From Chryseobacterium sp. 6424 (GTDB lineage: Bacteria; Bacteroidota; Bacteroidia; Flavobacteriales; Weeksellaceae): a stretch of 64,000 nucleotides of DNA. Every line of letters starts with the position of its first letter. The stretch's first letter is position 1. The notes below the pieces were generated by a model. That model did not search any database and was not told the DNA's origin. It saw nothing but the letters and a program-made list of their open reading frames with translations. The position numbers and the translations under genes were made by a program. Positions 9,213 through 17,891 of this stretch are shown piece after piece. The DNA lies in the NCBI RefSeq assembly GCF_003692615.1, contig NZ_CP023540.1, forward strand, positions 1,364,001 through 1,428,000, read 5' to 3'.

Positions 9213-10262
9213 TTAAAGGATCAGCATGGCATCACCATAAGAGTAAAACTTATACTCATTTTTAATGGCTTCTTCGTAGGCATGCATCAGGAAGTCTTTG
9301 CCAGCGAAGGCCGCGATCATCATCAACAGTGTAGATTTTGGTGTATGGAAATTGGTAATCATCGAGTTGGCTACACCAAATTCATGTGGTGGGAAGATGA
9401 ATTTATTCGTCCAGCCATGGTAAGGCCCAATTTTTTTATTAGATGAAACAGAGGTTTCCAAAGCACGCATCGTGGTTGTCCCTACTGCGCAGATCCTTCT
9501 TTGCTCCGCCACCGCTTTGTTAATGATATCAGCGTTTACCTGATCGATGATGGCTTCTTCCGACTCCATCTTGTGTTTGCTGAGGTCTTCGACTTCAATT
9601 GGGTTGAAGGTTCCCAAACCTACGTGTAAAGTGACTTCAGCGAAGTCGATCCCTTTAATCTCCAGCCTTTTCATCAGGTGTCTGGAGAAGTGCAGGCCGG
9701 CGGTTGGCGCGGCTACGGCACCTTCATGTTTTGCGTAGATGGTTTGGTAACGTTCGGCATCTTCCGGTTCTACAGCACGCTTGATGTACTTTGGAAGTGG
9801 GGTTTCGCCAAGTTCTTTCAGCTTCGCACGGAATTCTTCATAAGACCCGTCGTAAAGAAATCTTAACGTACGGCCTCTTGAAGTCGTATTATCAATCACT
9901 TCCGCCACCAAGGATTCATCTTCGGTAAAGAACAGTTTATTGCCGATACGGATTTTTCTTGCAGGGTCCACCAATACATCCCACACACGGGTTTCGCGGT
10001 CAAGTTCACGGAGCAGGAAAACCTCAATCTTAGCGCCGGTTTTTTCTTTGTTTCCATAAAGTCTTGCAGGGAATACCTTGGTGTTATTGAAGATAAAAAG
10101 ATCGTGTTCGTCGAAATAATCTACTACGTCTTTAAAAAGCTTGTGTTCGATAGTCTCGTCTTTACGGTTGAGGACCATCAGGCGGGCCTCATCTCTGTGT
10201 TCTGATGGATGTTCAGCCAAGAGTTCTTCCGGCAGGTGGAAGTTGAAATCAGATGTTTTCAT
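9213..10262 (-). CDS. queA: S-adenosylmethionine:tRNA ribosyltransferase-isomerase QueA
   Basis: 349 residues. Conserved blocks include [15 protein letters not shown] at the N-terminus, [32 protein letters not shown] and [12 protein letters not shown]. QueA transfers and isomerises the ribosyl moiety of SAM to make epoxyqueuosine in tRNA. Only this queuosine gene is visible in the window. Confidence 0.96.
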   Translation of the reverse strand: MKTSDFNFHLPEELLAEHPSEHRDEARLMVLNRKDETIEHKLFKDVVDYFDEHDLFIFNNTKVFPARLYGNKEKTGAKIEVFLLRELDRETRVWDVLVDPARKIRIGNKLFFTEDESLVAEVIDNTTSRGRTLRFLYDGSYEEFRAKLKELGETPLPKYIKRAVEPEDAERYQTIYAKHEGAVAAPTAGLHFSRHLMKRLEIKGIDFAEVTLHVGLGTFNPIEVEDLSKHKMESEEAIIDQVNADIINKAVAEQRRICAVGTTTMRALETSVSSNKKIGPYHGWTNKFIFPPHEFGVANSMITNFHTPKSTLLMMIAAFAGKDFLMHAYEEAIKNEYKFYSYGDAMLIL

Positions 10263-10388
10263 TTTTTAAATTACGGTTTAAAAATTAGTCCCGAAAAATC
10301 TCGGGCTGCAAAGATACGGTTTTTGCCTGCCGAAGTCAAATCTGCGTTTTTAAAAAGATTATTTGCTGTATAAAGGCCAAAGTATGTC

Positions 10389-10877
10389 TCATAAATAATC
10401 AAGGATGATTTTCCAGCTTTCGAGTTTCTCCTCGAACTGAACGGTGTGTAGCGGGCTGGTGGAAGGCAGCACATGAAAAGGGATCTGTGAGTCTTTGCCC
10501 AAGATCTTGCGGGCTTCTTTGGAGGATTTCTGTCCATTGCTGAAGATGGCGTTAATAGAAGGATGCTCGGCCACCAATTGAAGAATATCATTATGCACTT
10601 CGTTACGGATTTTCGCGTCAGAACTTCCCTCGCGTTCACATGAGCCGATAACATCCCAAAGCGCGATCCCATGTTTGTACAGCAATTGCTGGCGCACTTC
10701 ATAATCAGTACTGAATGCTTCGCCAAAAAGTTGGAACAGTATCTTCCAGAACTGATTCTGTGGGTGCGCGTAATATTGTTGCATCTGTAGGGATTTTGCA
10801 CCTGGCGCAGAGCCTAAAATCAATATTTTCGGCTCATTGGGTATGATGGGCGGAAATGAATATATTCTGTCTGTCAT
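10389..10877 (-). CDS. DNA-deoxyinosine glycosylase (family 6 UDG-like)
   Basis: 162 residues from the ATG at 10877; the frame stays open upstream, but the N-terminal residues before MTDRIYSF have no family resemblance. ILILGSAPGAKSLQMQQYYA followed by HPQNQFW is the signature of hypoxanthine/xanthine-type DNA glycosylases of the UDG superfamily, and LPSTSPLHT closes the active site near the C-terminus. The protein should excise deaminated adenine from DNA. It lies downstream of, and divergent from, a lipoprotein gene. Confidence 0.85.
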   Translation of the reverse strand: MTDRIYSFPPIIPNEPKILILGSAPGAKSLQMQQYYAHPQNQFWKILFQLFGEAFSTDYEVRQQLLYKHGIALWDVIGSCEREGSSDAKIRNEVHNDILQLVAEHPSINAIFSNGQKSSKEARKILGKDSQIPFHVLPSTSPLHTVQFEEKLESWKIILDYL

Positions 10878-10944
10878 TAATGCTACATCTTTAAAATAGA
10901 ATTGGAATGATAAATGTAAGCTAAAAAAATCTAAATATATGCTT

Positions 10945-11492
10945 ATGAAAAAGTTATCATTATTTACCGGGATGCTTTTGGTATTCTTAACGACCAGCTG
11001 CCGTGAAATTGTAAACACGGTCTTTGATGCACTGCCTCCGTTTGATGTACCATTTCAACAACGGTTGCCGTGCCGTTCGCAAGCATGAATACGACTACCT
11101 ACACCCGCACCCCAGAAATCCCTATGAACATTAATCTGGATGCGAAGATCAAAGAAAACAACCCGAATTATTCCATCAATAATCTAAAATCAGTGAAGCT
11201 GAGCACACTTTCGGTAGATTGGGTAAGTTCTATCGCCGATACCCGCCTGAACGTGATCAAGAATGCAAGGATTTACCTAAAAGCGCCAAATATGGAAGAA
11301 AAACTGATTGCGACGGCTTATAATAACACCAATCCCAACACGATCACTTTCACGGTTATGGATGAGGAACTCCTTAACTACTTCCGGACCAGTCAAAACT
11401 CATTGATCTTCGAGGTGATGGCTTCTACCGCCACTGCCGACCAGCTTACCATGAGGCTGAACTCAGGCTTTAAGATCCGGGTGCAATTATAA
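10945..11492 (+). pseudogene. Lipoprotein of unknown function, frameshifted
   Basis: The first part starts MKKLSLFTGMLLVFLTTSC, a lipoprotein signal with the lipobox Cys at residue 19, and runs to a TGA at 11085-11087. The rest reads in another frame (TVAVPFASMNTTTYTRTPEI onward) to 11492. Adding one T to the T3 run at 11053-11055 gives a continuous 182-residue protein reading PFDVPFSTTVAVPF across the join. The mature domain looks beta-rich and has no recognised motif. A perfect palindromic terminator follows. Confidence 0.7.
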
Positions 11493-11530
11493 ATAAAAGA
11501 AGGTTCCCAAATTTGGGAACCTTCTTTTAT
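11493..11530. terminator. Bidirectional terminator, 38-base perfect palindrome
   Basis: ATAAAAGAAGGTTCCCAAA pairs perfectly with its inverted copy immediately next to it. A-runs on one side and T-runs on the other let it serve both the lipoprotein gene and the convergent S9 peptidase gene. Confidence 0.85.
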
Positions 11531-11533
11531 GTT

Positions 11534-13528
11534 CTAAAGTGTTTCTTTCAGCCATTCGAAGAATTCACGCTGCCAAACAAGCGCGTTGTGAGGTTTTAGC
11601 ACCCAATGATTTTCATTCGGGAAATATACGAACTTAGCTTTAAGTCCGTGTAATTTAGCGGCCTGAAATGCCTGTTGGCCCTGCTCGTAAGGCACACGGT
11701 AATCAAGTCCCCCTTGGATTATCATGATAGGCTTGTTCCATTTACTGATGTAATTACTCGGGTTAAAATCAGTGTAAGATCTTGGCAACGGATTTTCAAA
11801 GGGTGACCCCAAATCCCAGTTCGCGAAGAAGAGTTCCTCGGTTGTTAACGCCCAGGATTTCATATCATATAGGCCATTATGCGAAATAAAGGTTTTAAAC
11901 CTATTTTCATGGATGCCGGCCAGCATATAAACACTGTAGCCACCATAGCTTGCACCTACCGCCCCTATTTTGTCAGCATCTACAAAAGGTAGGTTTTTAG
12001 CATAATCGGTAGCCGAAAGATAGTCCTGCATTACCTGTCCGCCCCAGTCGCGGGAGATTTGCTCGTTCCACGCGGTACCCCAACCCGGCATGCCACGACG
12101 GTTAGGCGCTATGATGATGTAGTCGTTTGCTGCCATCAGCGCAAAATTCCAGCGGGTACTGAAGGTTTGGGTGAGCGCGGATTGCGGACCACCCTGGCAA
12201 TAAAGCAAAGCCGGATATTTTTTGTTGGGATCGAAGTTTGGCGGATAGATAAACCAAACGCCCATTTCCTTCCCATCAGTGGTTTTTACCATCCTTAACT
12301 CAGTCTTTGACGGAGTAATCTTTGCGTAGGCTTCTCTGTTGATATCGGTAACTTGTTTCATGTTACCATTTCTCAAGTCAACAGAATACAAATCGGCAGC
12401 GTGGTTCATATCAGTCCGGCCGACTAAAAGTGTGTTCTTACCCTGCGCATAGATTTCTGTGATATCAAAATCCCCTTTTGTCACCTGTTTTATTTTTCCG
12501 GATCTAAGGTCTGTGACGAAAAGCTGTTTCGTGCCGCGAATGGCAGAAGTGAAATAAATATTTTTGGAATCCTGCGTCCAGAAGGTGTCACCGGTGACAC
12601 TCTCATCCCAGTTTTGGGTGATGTTCTGCACCGTCTTTGTCTGCCAGTCCATTATTTTGATGTCATTTTTATCCGCTTCATATCCGTCGCGGGCCATTGA
12701 CATCCACAGCAGTTTTTTGCCATCCGGGGAAAATTTAGGTGCTACATCGTAGCCTTCATTGGCGGCAGTAAGATTCGTTGTTGTACCGGCAGCCAAATGA
12801 TAGGCGAAGATATCGGTATTGGTACTTTTGGCGTATGCCGTGCCGCTAAGTGGTTTTGTTACAAACAACACCTGTGAAGAATCTGGGCTCCAAATGAAAT
12901 CCTCTGCCCCACCGAATGGTCTTTGAGGAGAATCCCAGGCTTTGCCTTCAAGCAGATCAACCGCGCTGTCAGCTGGCTGGGTAGCATCTACCACAAAGAT
13001 GTGGTTATACTTCCCTTGGTTAAAATAATCCCAGTGGCGGTGGTTCAGGTCGGTGTAGATGTGTGCGGTACTTTTAGCCACATCATTATATTTATCTTTG
13101 CCCAACACTTTTTCTACCAATACTTCACGGCTGAAGGCGATTTTCTTACCGTCTGGCGAAATCACAATATTATCGGCATTGGCTAACGTGTAAAATGCAG
13201 ACCAGGTTTTACCGGCATCTTTCGAAAGAAATATCTGGTCGCCATCCTGTGCATAAAGGCCGTTTTTATCCCATTGGATAATGCTTTTCTTGCCAAGATC
13301 AATGCTGCTTGCTTCCGCGGTACGTATATTCAGGAAGTAATTGGTTTTGTTGTTCTTTTCTGTTTGCAAATCGGTTTTGCCTACCGAATATATAAGGCTG
13401 CTTTGATCCGGTGAAACAGCGGTGATCCCGATTTTGTTGAGGGTCCATAGTGTTTCCGGTGTCATTACATTTTGTGCGTTCATAAGAAATGGCGCTGCAA
13501 CGGCGACCAGCGTGTGTTTGAGCTTCAT
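11534..13528 (-). CDS. Secreted S9 family (prolyl oligopeptidase-type) peptidase
   Basis: 664 residues from the ATG at 13528, chosen because it begins a signal peptide (MKLKHTLVAVAAPFLMNAQ); the frame is open 26 codons further upstream without a sensible N-terminus. The first ~400 residues are WD40/TolB-like propeller repeats with SPDGKK motifs. The C-terminal hydrolase domain has the nucleophile Ser in GASYGGYS, Asp in GGLDYRVP and His in NENHWVL. It probably acts in the periplasm on oligopeptides and resembles bacterial dipeptidyl-peptidase 5-like enzymes. Confidence 0.9.
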   Translation of the reverse strand: MKLKHTLVAVAAPFLMNAQNVMTPETLWTLNKIGITAVSPDQSSLIYSVGKTDLQTEKNNKTNYFLNIRTAEASSIDLGKKSIIQWDKNGLYAQDGDQIFLSKDAGKTWSAFYTLANADNIVISPDGKKIAFSREVLVEKVLGKDKYNDVAKSTAHIYTDLNHRHWDYFNQGKYNHIFVVDATQPADSAVDLLEGKAWDSPQRPFGGAEDFIWSPDSSQVLFVTKPLSGTAYAKSTNTDIFAYHLAAGTTTNLTAANEGYDVAPKFSPDGKKLLWMSMARDGYEADKNDIKIMDWQTKTVQNITQNWDESVTGDTFWTQDSKNIYFTSAIRGTKQLFVTDLRSGKIKQVTKGDFDITEIYAQGKNTLLVGRTDMNHAADLYSVDLRNGNMKQVTDINREAYAKITPSKTELRMVKTTDGKEMGVWFIYPPNFDPNKKYPALLYCQGGPQSALTQTFSTRWNFALMAANDYIIIAPNRRGMPGWGTAWNEQISRDWGGQVMQDYLSATDYAKNLPFVDADKIGAVGASYGGYSVYMLAGIHENRFKTFISHNGLYDMKSWALTTEELFFANWDLGSPFENPLPRSYTDFNPSNYISKWNKPIMIIQGGLDYRVPYEQGQQAFQAAKLHGLKAKFVYFPNENHWVLKPHNALVWQREFFEWLKETL

Positions 13529-13629
13529 AGAGAAAGTTTTTAATGATTTTGCAGAAATCTGCCCACAGCAAAGATAGCAAATAAAGCCGTTTTTCAATAG
13601 TGGCAACTTTTTCAGTTAAGACACAAAAA

Positions 13630-13655
13630 AAGTCTTCATGAATACATAAAGACTT
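13630..13655 (-). terminator. Terminator of the small membrane-protein gene
   Basis: On the minus strand AAGTCTT, a 12-base loop, AAGACTT and then a T-run. It supports the corrected gene end at 13674, since the uncorrected frame runs through it. Confidence 0.6.
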
Positions 13656-13673
13656 ATTTGAAGTAAAAAATAG

Positions 13674-14017
13674 TTAATCTGCTGAGCTAAATACACCACT
13701 GAGTAAAGAAGTGATAAGCGAAAGCGCGATACTGAAGATAAAGGCCCACCAAAACCATCGATCTGCATCCCGTCAATGAAATAATCGGCAATCAGAACCA
13801 CCAGGGCATTGATGACCAAAGAAAAAAGTCCGAGTGTAAGTATGGTTAGCGGAAGCCCAAGAATCTTCAGAACAGGCGATACAATGAGGTTCAGCACACC
13901 GAGTACAATGGCAAAAACCAACGCGGTAGAAAAACCGTCAAAGTGTACCCCTGAAAATATTTTTGTTAGAAAAAACGCGACAACCGCGGTCAAGAGTAAT
14001 CTGATAATCATATTCAT
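13674..14017 (-). CDS. Phage-holin-like (YvlD/DUF360-type) membrane protein, C-terminus frameshifted
   Basis: The intact N-terminal ~85 residues hold three hydrophobic segments (IIRLLLTAVVAFFL, FAIVLGVLNLIVSPVLKI, LTLGLFSLVINALVVLIADYF). As read, the frame then turns into a polar, unfamiliar tail and stops at 13616. Adding one base to the A4 run at 13751-13754 (T4 on the coding strand) gives DGFWWAFIFSIALSLITSLL and a stop at 13674, the family's usual ending and a 114-residue protein with a fourth membrane segment. The family is abundant in bacteria and has no firm function. Confidence 0.8.
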
Positions 14018-14020
14018 AGT

Positions 14021-14488
14021 TTATAATTTTGCAAGTATTTCGTTATTTGTTTTTTTGAAAGTCATGGTTTTACCAATCCATTTATATTTCCAATAGCCAC
14101 GGACTTTCATAAGGCCATTTTCAGTAAGCTGCGCGGAAGAGTCCCAGAACCGCCCGCTGGTAGCATCATAGATCTTGCCCTGCTCCCAGGATTTGGTCTT
14201 AGTATTGAAATGTAGTCCGTGCAGGATCTCCATACCCAGGATTTTCCGGTGCCTTAGCGCGGGGTTGGGATTTTCGGTGTCAAACCTCTTATCCATCGGT
14301 AATCCGCTGCCCAAACGTTCATCAAACCAAATCACACGGGCTTTATATTCGTTATTTTTCTTGTAAACTTCTACCGCTACGCTGTGGTCAGTCGCCAGCC
14401 ATTTACCCAAAACCAAATCGGCCTTGGCTTGTGCGCCTACTTTGATTAAGAAAAAACACAGGACTAATATAAGATTTTTTGCCATCAT
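14021..14488 (-). CDS. DUF2147 family exported protein
   Basis: About 155 residues from the ATG at 14488 (14485 is equally possible). A signal peptide precedes ADLVLGKWLATD, and the conserved block GKIYDATSGRFWDSSAQLTE with RGYWKYKWIGKT is typical of DUF2147. Members are small periplasmic proteins of unknown role. It sits four bases after the membrane-protein gene's start in the same direction, so the two are probably co-transcribed. Confidence 0.85.
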   Translation of the reverse strand: MMAKNLILVLCFFLIKVGAQAKADLVLGKWLATDHSVAVEVYKKNNEYKARVIWFDERLGSGLPMDKRFDTENPNPALRHRKILGMEILHGLHFNTKTKSWEQGKIYDATSGRFWDSSAQLTENGLMKVRGYWKYKWIGKTMTFKKTNNEILAKL

Positions 14489-14645
14489 ATTTTTTCCCAT
14501 ACAAGATTGTTGCCAAGCTTCATTCAGTAAAAGAATCAACCCAAGAAAACCCTACGAAAAACCCCGCTTCACATCCTTCAAATTTGTACGCGTTTTTTCA
14601 TATTCACAAAATTTTAATTATCTTCATCGCAAAAACTATTTTATA

Positions 14646-16196
14646 ATGAAGAATTATGCAAAAGTGTGGATGCTTTCTGTTGTTTTCGCAACAGGTTTGC
14701 AGGCCCAGACTCAGGATGCTGTGGTAAAATCTATCATGGATGAAACGTACAACAACTCCCAACTCGAGCAGCTGGCTTATGAACTGTTGGATGGCATCGG
14801 TCCCCGTCTTGTAGGAAGTCCGAAAATGCAGCAGTCGCACGACTGGGCCGTGAACCGTTTCAAAAACTGGGGAATTAACGTCCGCAATGAGCAATGGGGA
14901 GAATGGAAATCCTGGGAAAGAGGCACCACCACTATTGAAATGGTAGCGCCTTATGCCAAATCTATCGAAGGAATGCAACTTGCCTTCAGCCCGGCTACTC
15001 CCGCTAAAGGGCTTACCGCCGATGTGGTAATGATGCCTATCTTTGCCAGCACCGCAGAGTTTAATGCCTGGCTGCCCAAGGTAAAAGGCAAACTCGTGAT
15101 GGTATCTCAATATCAAGCCTCGGGACGCCCTGAGTATAACTGGAAGGAATTTGCCACACCCGAATCATTCGAGAAAATGCAAAACGAATCCAGAGCAGCC
15201 TCTGAAGTGTGGCAAAACTCAATAAAAGCAACAGGCGAAACCAGCAGAACCCTAAATGCGAAACTTGAAGCTGCAGGTGCCGCCGGCATCATCTCTTCTA
15301 ACTGGTCACGCGGTTTCGGGGTGAACAAGATTTTCTCTGCCGCAACAAAAAAAATCCCGGTAATGGATGTTTCTTTGGAAGATTACGGACAACTGTACCG
15401 AATGCTTAAAAACGGAACTACGCCAAAGCTTAAGATCATCGCAAATTCTAAAGACCGTGGGATGGCACCTACTTTCAACACCGTAGCAGAAATAAAAGGT
15501 TCTGAAAAACCTGATGAATACATCATCCTGTCGGCACACCTTGATTCTTGGGATGGTGGTACAGGTGCGACTGATAATGGCACAGGAACCATCACGATGA
15601 TGGAAGTAGCCCGTATCCTGAAAAAGCACTACCCGAACCCGAAAAGAACCATTATCGTAGGGCTTTGGGGCAGCGAGGAGCAGGGACTTAACGGCTCGCG
15701 GGCGTATGTGTCGGCTCATAAAGACCAAATGCCGAAAATCCAGGCACTTTTCAATCAGGACAATGGTACAGGGCGCATCGCCAACATCAGTGGACAGGGA
15801 TTCCTGCATTCATATGATTATCTTGGGCGCTGGCTGAATGCAGTGCCAAAAGAGCTTACCAAAGACATCAAAACCACTTTCCCTGGGACACCGGGCGCAG
15901 GCGGTTCAGACCACGCCTCTTTTGTAGCGGCAGGCGTACCGGCCTTCATGCTGGGATCTTTAAACTGGAGCTATGGCAATTACACCTGGCATACCAACCG
16001 TGATACCTACGATAAAATCGTCTTCGATGATGTAAAAAGTAACGTGGCCCTGATCGCAATCTTAACCTACATGGCCAGCGAAGATCCTGAAAAAGCGTCC
16101 GCTGAAAAAATAAACCTGGGTATTGAGTCCCGTACCGGTGAGCCTGCAAAATGGCCGGAAGTGAAAGAACCTACCCGAAAAGGTGGTCTCGATTAA
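14646..16196 (+). CDS. Secreted M28 family zinc aminopeptidase
   Basis: 516 residues from the ATG at 14646, which starts a signal peptide (VWMLSVVFATGLQAQ). A PA-type insert lies in the first half. The two-zinc site of M28 enzymes is readable: HLDSWDGGTGATDNG (His and bridging Asp, ~297), GLWGSEEQGLNGS (catalytic Glu), NQDNGTG (Asp) and GGSDHASF (His). It likely removes N-terminal amino acids from peptides in the periplasm or outside the cell, alongside the nearby S9 peptidase. Confidence 0.92.
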   Translation: MKNYAKVWMLSVVFATGLQAQTQDAVVKSIMDETYNNSQLEQLAYELLDGIGPRLVGSPKMQQSHDWAVNRFKNWGINVRNEQWGEWKSWERGTTTIEMVAPYAKSIEGMQLAFSPATPAKGLTADVVMMPIFASTAEFNAWLPKVKGKLVMVSQYQASGRPEYNWKEFATPESFEKMQNESRAASEVWQNSIKATGETSRTLNAKLEAAGAAGIISSNWSRGFGVNKIFSAATKKIPVMDVSLEDYGQLYRMLKNGTTPKLKIIANSKDRGMAPTFNTVAEIKGSEKPDEYIILSAHLDSWDGGTGATDNGTGTITMMEVARILKKHYPNPKRTIIVGLWGSEEQGLNGSRAYVSAHKDQMPKIQALFNQDNGTGRIANISGQGFLHSYDYLGRWLNAVPKELTKDIKTTFPGTPGAGGSDHASFVAAGVPAFMLGSLNWSYGNYTWHTNRDTYDKIVFDDVKSNVALIAILTYMASEDPEKASAEKINLGIESRTGEPAKWPEVKEPTRKGGLD

Positions 16197-16219
16197 TATT
16201 TTGCCTTGACAATTATTGA

Positions 16220-16247
16220 AACGTTCAGCGATGCTGGGCGTTTTTTT
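16220..16247 (+). terminator. Terminator between the M28 peptidase and xth
   Basis: AACG-TT-CAGC pairs with GCTG-GG-CGTT across a 3-base loop, then a T7 run. It lies 24 bases after the peptidase stop. Confidence 0.7.
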
Positions 16248-17019
16248 ATATATCAAGTTCTATCCAAACCGGTACGTGGTCGCTGGTTTTTTCCCAGCCG
16301 CGTACTTCCTTGTCCACGCCGGCATTTTTAAGATGAGGTAAGACTTCGCCCGATAACAGGAAATGATCAATCCTTAAACCTGCATCACGCTGATAAGCGT
16401 TTCTGAAATAATCATAGAAGGTATAGATAGTTTCCTCAGGGTACAGATAACGCAACGCGTCCGTCCAGCCCTGCTGTAACAAATGATGAAATGCCTCCCG
16501 CACTTCTGGCAGAAACAGCGCGTCTTTCAGGAATTTTTCAGGCTTATACACATCTTTTTCCGTTGGCATCACATTGAAATCTCCGGCCAGAATTACCTTT
16601 TTGCCAGTTGTCACCAGCATTTCAGCATGTGCATCAAGTCGTTCAAACCACTGCATTTTATAATCGAATTTGGGTCCCGGAACCGGATTTCCGTTGGGCA
16701 GATAAAGGCAGGCGACGATCAACCCATTGATTTTTACTTCAAGATAGCGGCTGGCGGCATCATTTTCATCTCCGGGCAATCTGTCCCGGGAAATTTCGGG
16801 TGTTCCGCGACGCGACAATACGGCTACCCCATTCCAGCTTTTCTGACCGCGCCATACCGCTTCGTAGCCTGCGGCGTTAATCGCCTCAACCGGAAATTTT
16901 TCCTGCGGAGCCTTCAGTTCCTGAAGACATACGATGTCGGGTTTAGTGGTTTCCAGCCAGCGAAGAAGTACGGGCAGACGCCCATTTACCCCATTAACGT
17001 TGTAAGTTGCGATTTTCAT
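16246..17019 (-). CDS. xth: Exodeoxyribonuclease III (AP endonuclease)
   Basis: 257 residues. The endonuclease/exonuclease/phosphatase motifs are present: KIATYNVNGVNGR at the N-terminus, CLQELKAP with the metal-binding Glu, VILAGDFNVMP, and KTSDHVPVW with the catalytic Asp-His. It cleaves DNA at abasic sites and degrades 3' ends. It is divergent from ku, 74 bases away, so base-excision and double-strand-break repair genes adjoin here. Confidence 0.93.
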   Translation of the reverse strand: MKIATYNVNGVNGRLPVLLRWLETTKPDIVCLQELKAPQEKFPVEAINAAGYEAVWRGQKSWNGVAVLSRRGTPEISRDRLPGDENDAASRYLEVKINGLIVACLYLPNGNPVPGPKFDYKMQWFERLDAHAEMLVTTGKKVILAGDFNVMPTEKDVYKPEKFLKDALFLPEVREAFHHLLQQGWTDALRYLYPEETIYTFYDYFRNAYQRDAGLRIDHFLLSGEVLPHLKNAGVDKEVRGWEKTSDHVPVWIELDI

Positions 17020-17093
17020 GATGGATATTGTAAGGTGAAATGAAAAAAATCCTTTGGACGCATTTTTGATATGGCATCCTCAAAATATTTCTT

Positions 17094-17873
17094 ATGAGAG
17101 CAATTTGGAACGGCGCCATCGGTTTTGGTTTGGTAAATATCCCTATCAAACTGTATTCCGCAACGGGCGAAAGCAACCTAGACCTCGATATGCTGGATAA
17201 AAACGACCTTTCAAACATCAATTTTAAACGTGTGAATGCCAATACCGGTAAAGAAGTGAAATGGGAGAACATCGTTAAAGGCTACAAGCTTGAAGACCGC
17301 TATATCGTGCTTACTGATGAAGATTTCGATCAGGTAAATCCTGAAAAATCCAAGTTACTGAATATCAAACAGTTTGTTGACATCAATGAGATCGACAGCG
17401 TATATTTTGAAAATTCTTATTTTCTGGAACCTCAAAAAAACGGTGAAGAAGCCTATAAACTACTGTTGAAGGCCATGATGAAAACCCAAATGGCGGGCAT
17501 CGGCACCTTTATACTTCGCGAAAAGGAAATCCTGTGTCTTGTGCGCCCGTATGACGATAAGATACTGATCGTGAACAGGATGCGTTACCCGGAAGAGATC
17601 CGGAGTTTTGAAGACCTGAAAATCCCAACCGCCAAAAACCCTAAGGCAGAGGAATTAGAAATGGCAGAATCGCTGATTAAGCAGCGCGCGACTAAGTTTG
17701 ATCCTTCTAAATTTAAAAATACCTATAATGATGATTTAATGAAAATCATCGAGGCTAAAGCCAACGGTAAAACCAAGAAAATTGTGAATAAAGAGGAAGT
17801 CTCTGCCAAGGCTACAGACCTGATGGCCCAGTTGAAAGCCAGTCTGGAAGCAGGCAAGACCAAAGCCGGGTAA
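17094..17873 (+). CDS. ku: Ku protein (non-homologous end joining)
   Basis: 259 residues, typical of bacterial single-gene Ku. The N-terminus MRAIWNGAIGFGLVNIPIKL is diagnostic, and KGYKLEDRYIVLTDEDF follows near residue 62. Ku homodimers bind DNA ends and recruit LigD. The ligD gene begins 18 bases downstream on the same strand, the usual two-gene end-joining operon. Confidence 0.96.
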   Translation: MRAIWNGAIGFGLVNIPIKLYSATGESNLDLDMLDKNDLSNINFKRVNANTGKEVKWENIVKGYKLEDRYIVLTDEDFDQVNPEKSKLLNIKQFVDINEIDSVYFENSYFLEPQKNGEEAYKLLLKAMMKTQMAGIGTFILREKEILCLVRPYDDKILIVNRMRYPEEIRSFEDLKIPTAKNPKAEELEMAESLIKQRATKFDPSKFKNTYNDDLMKIIEAKANGKTKKIVNKEEVSAKATDLMAQLKASLEAGKTKAG

Positions 17874-17891
17874 ACATTAAATATCTGAAAG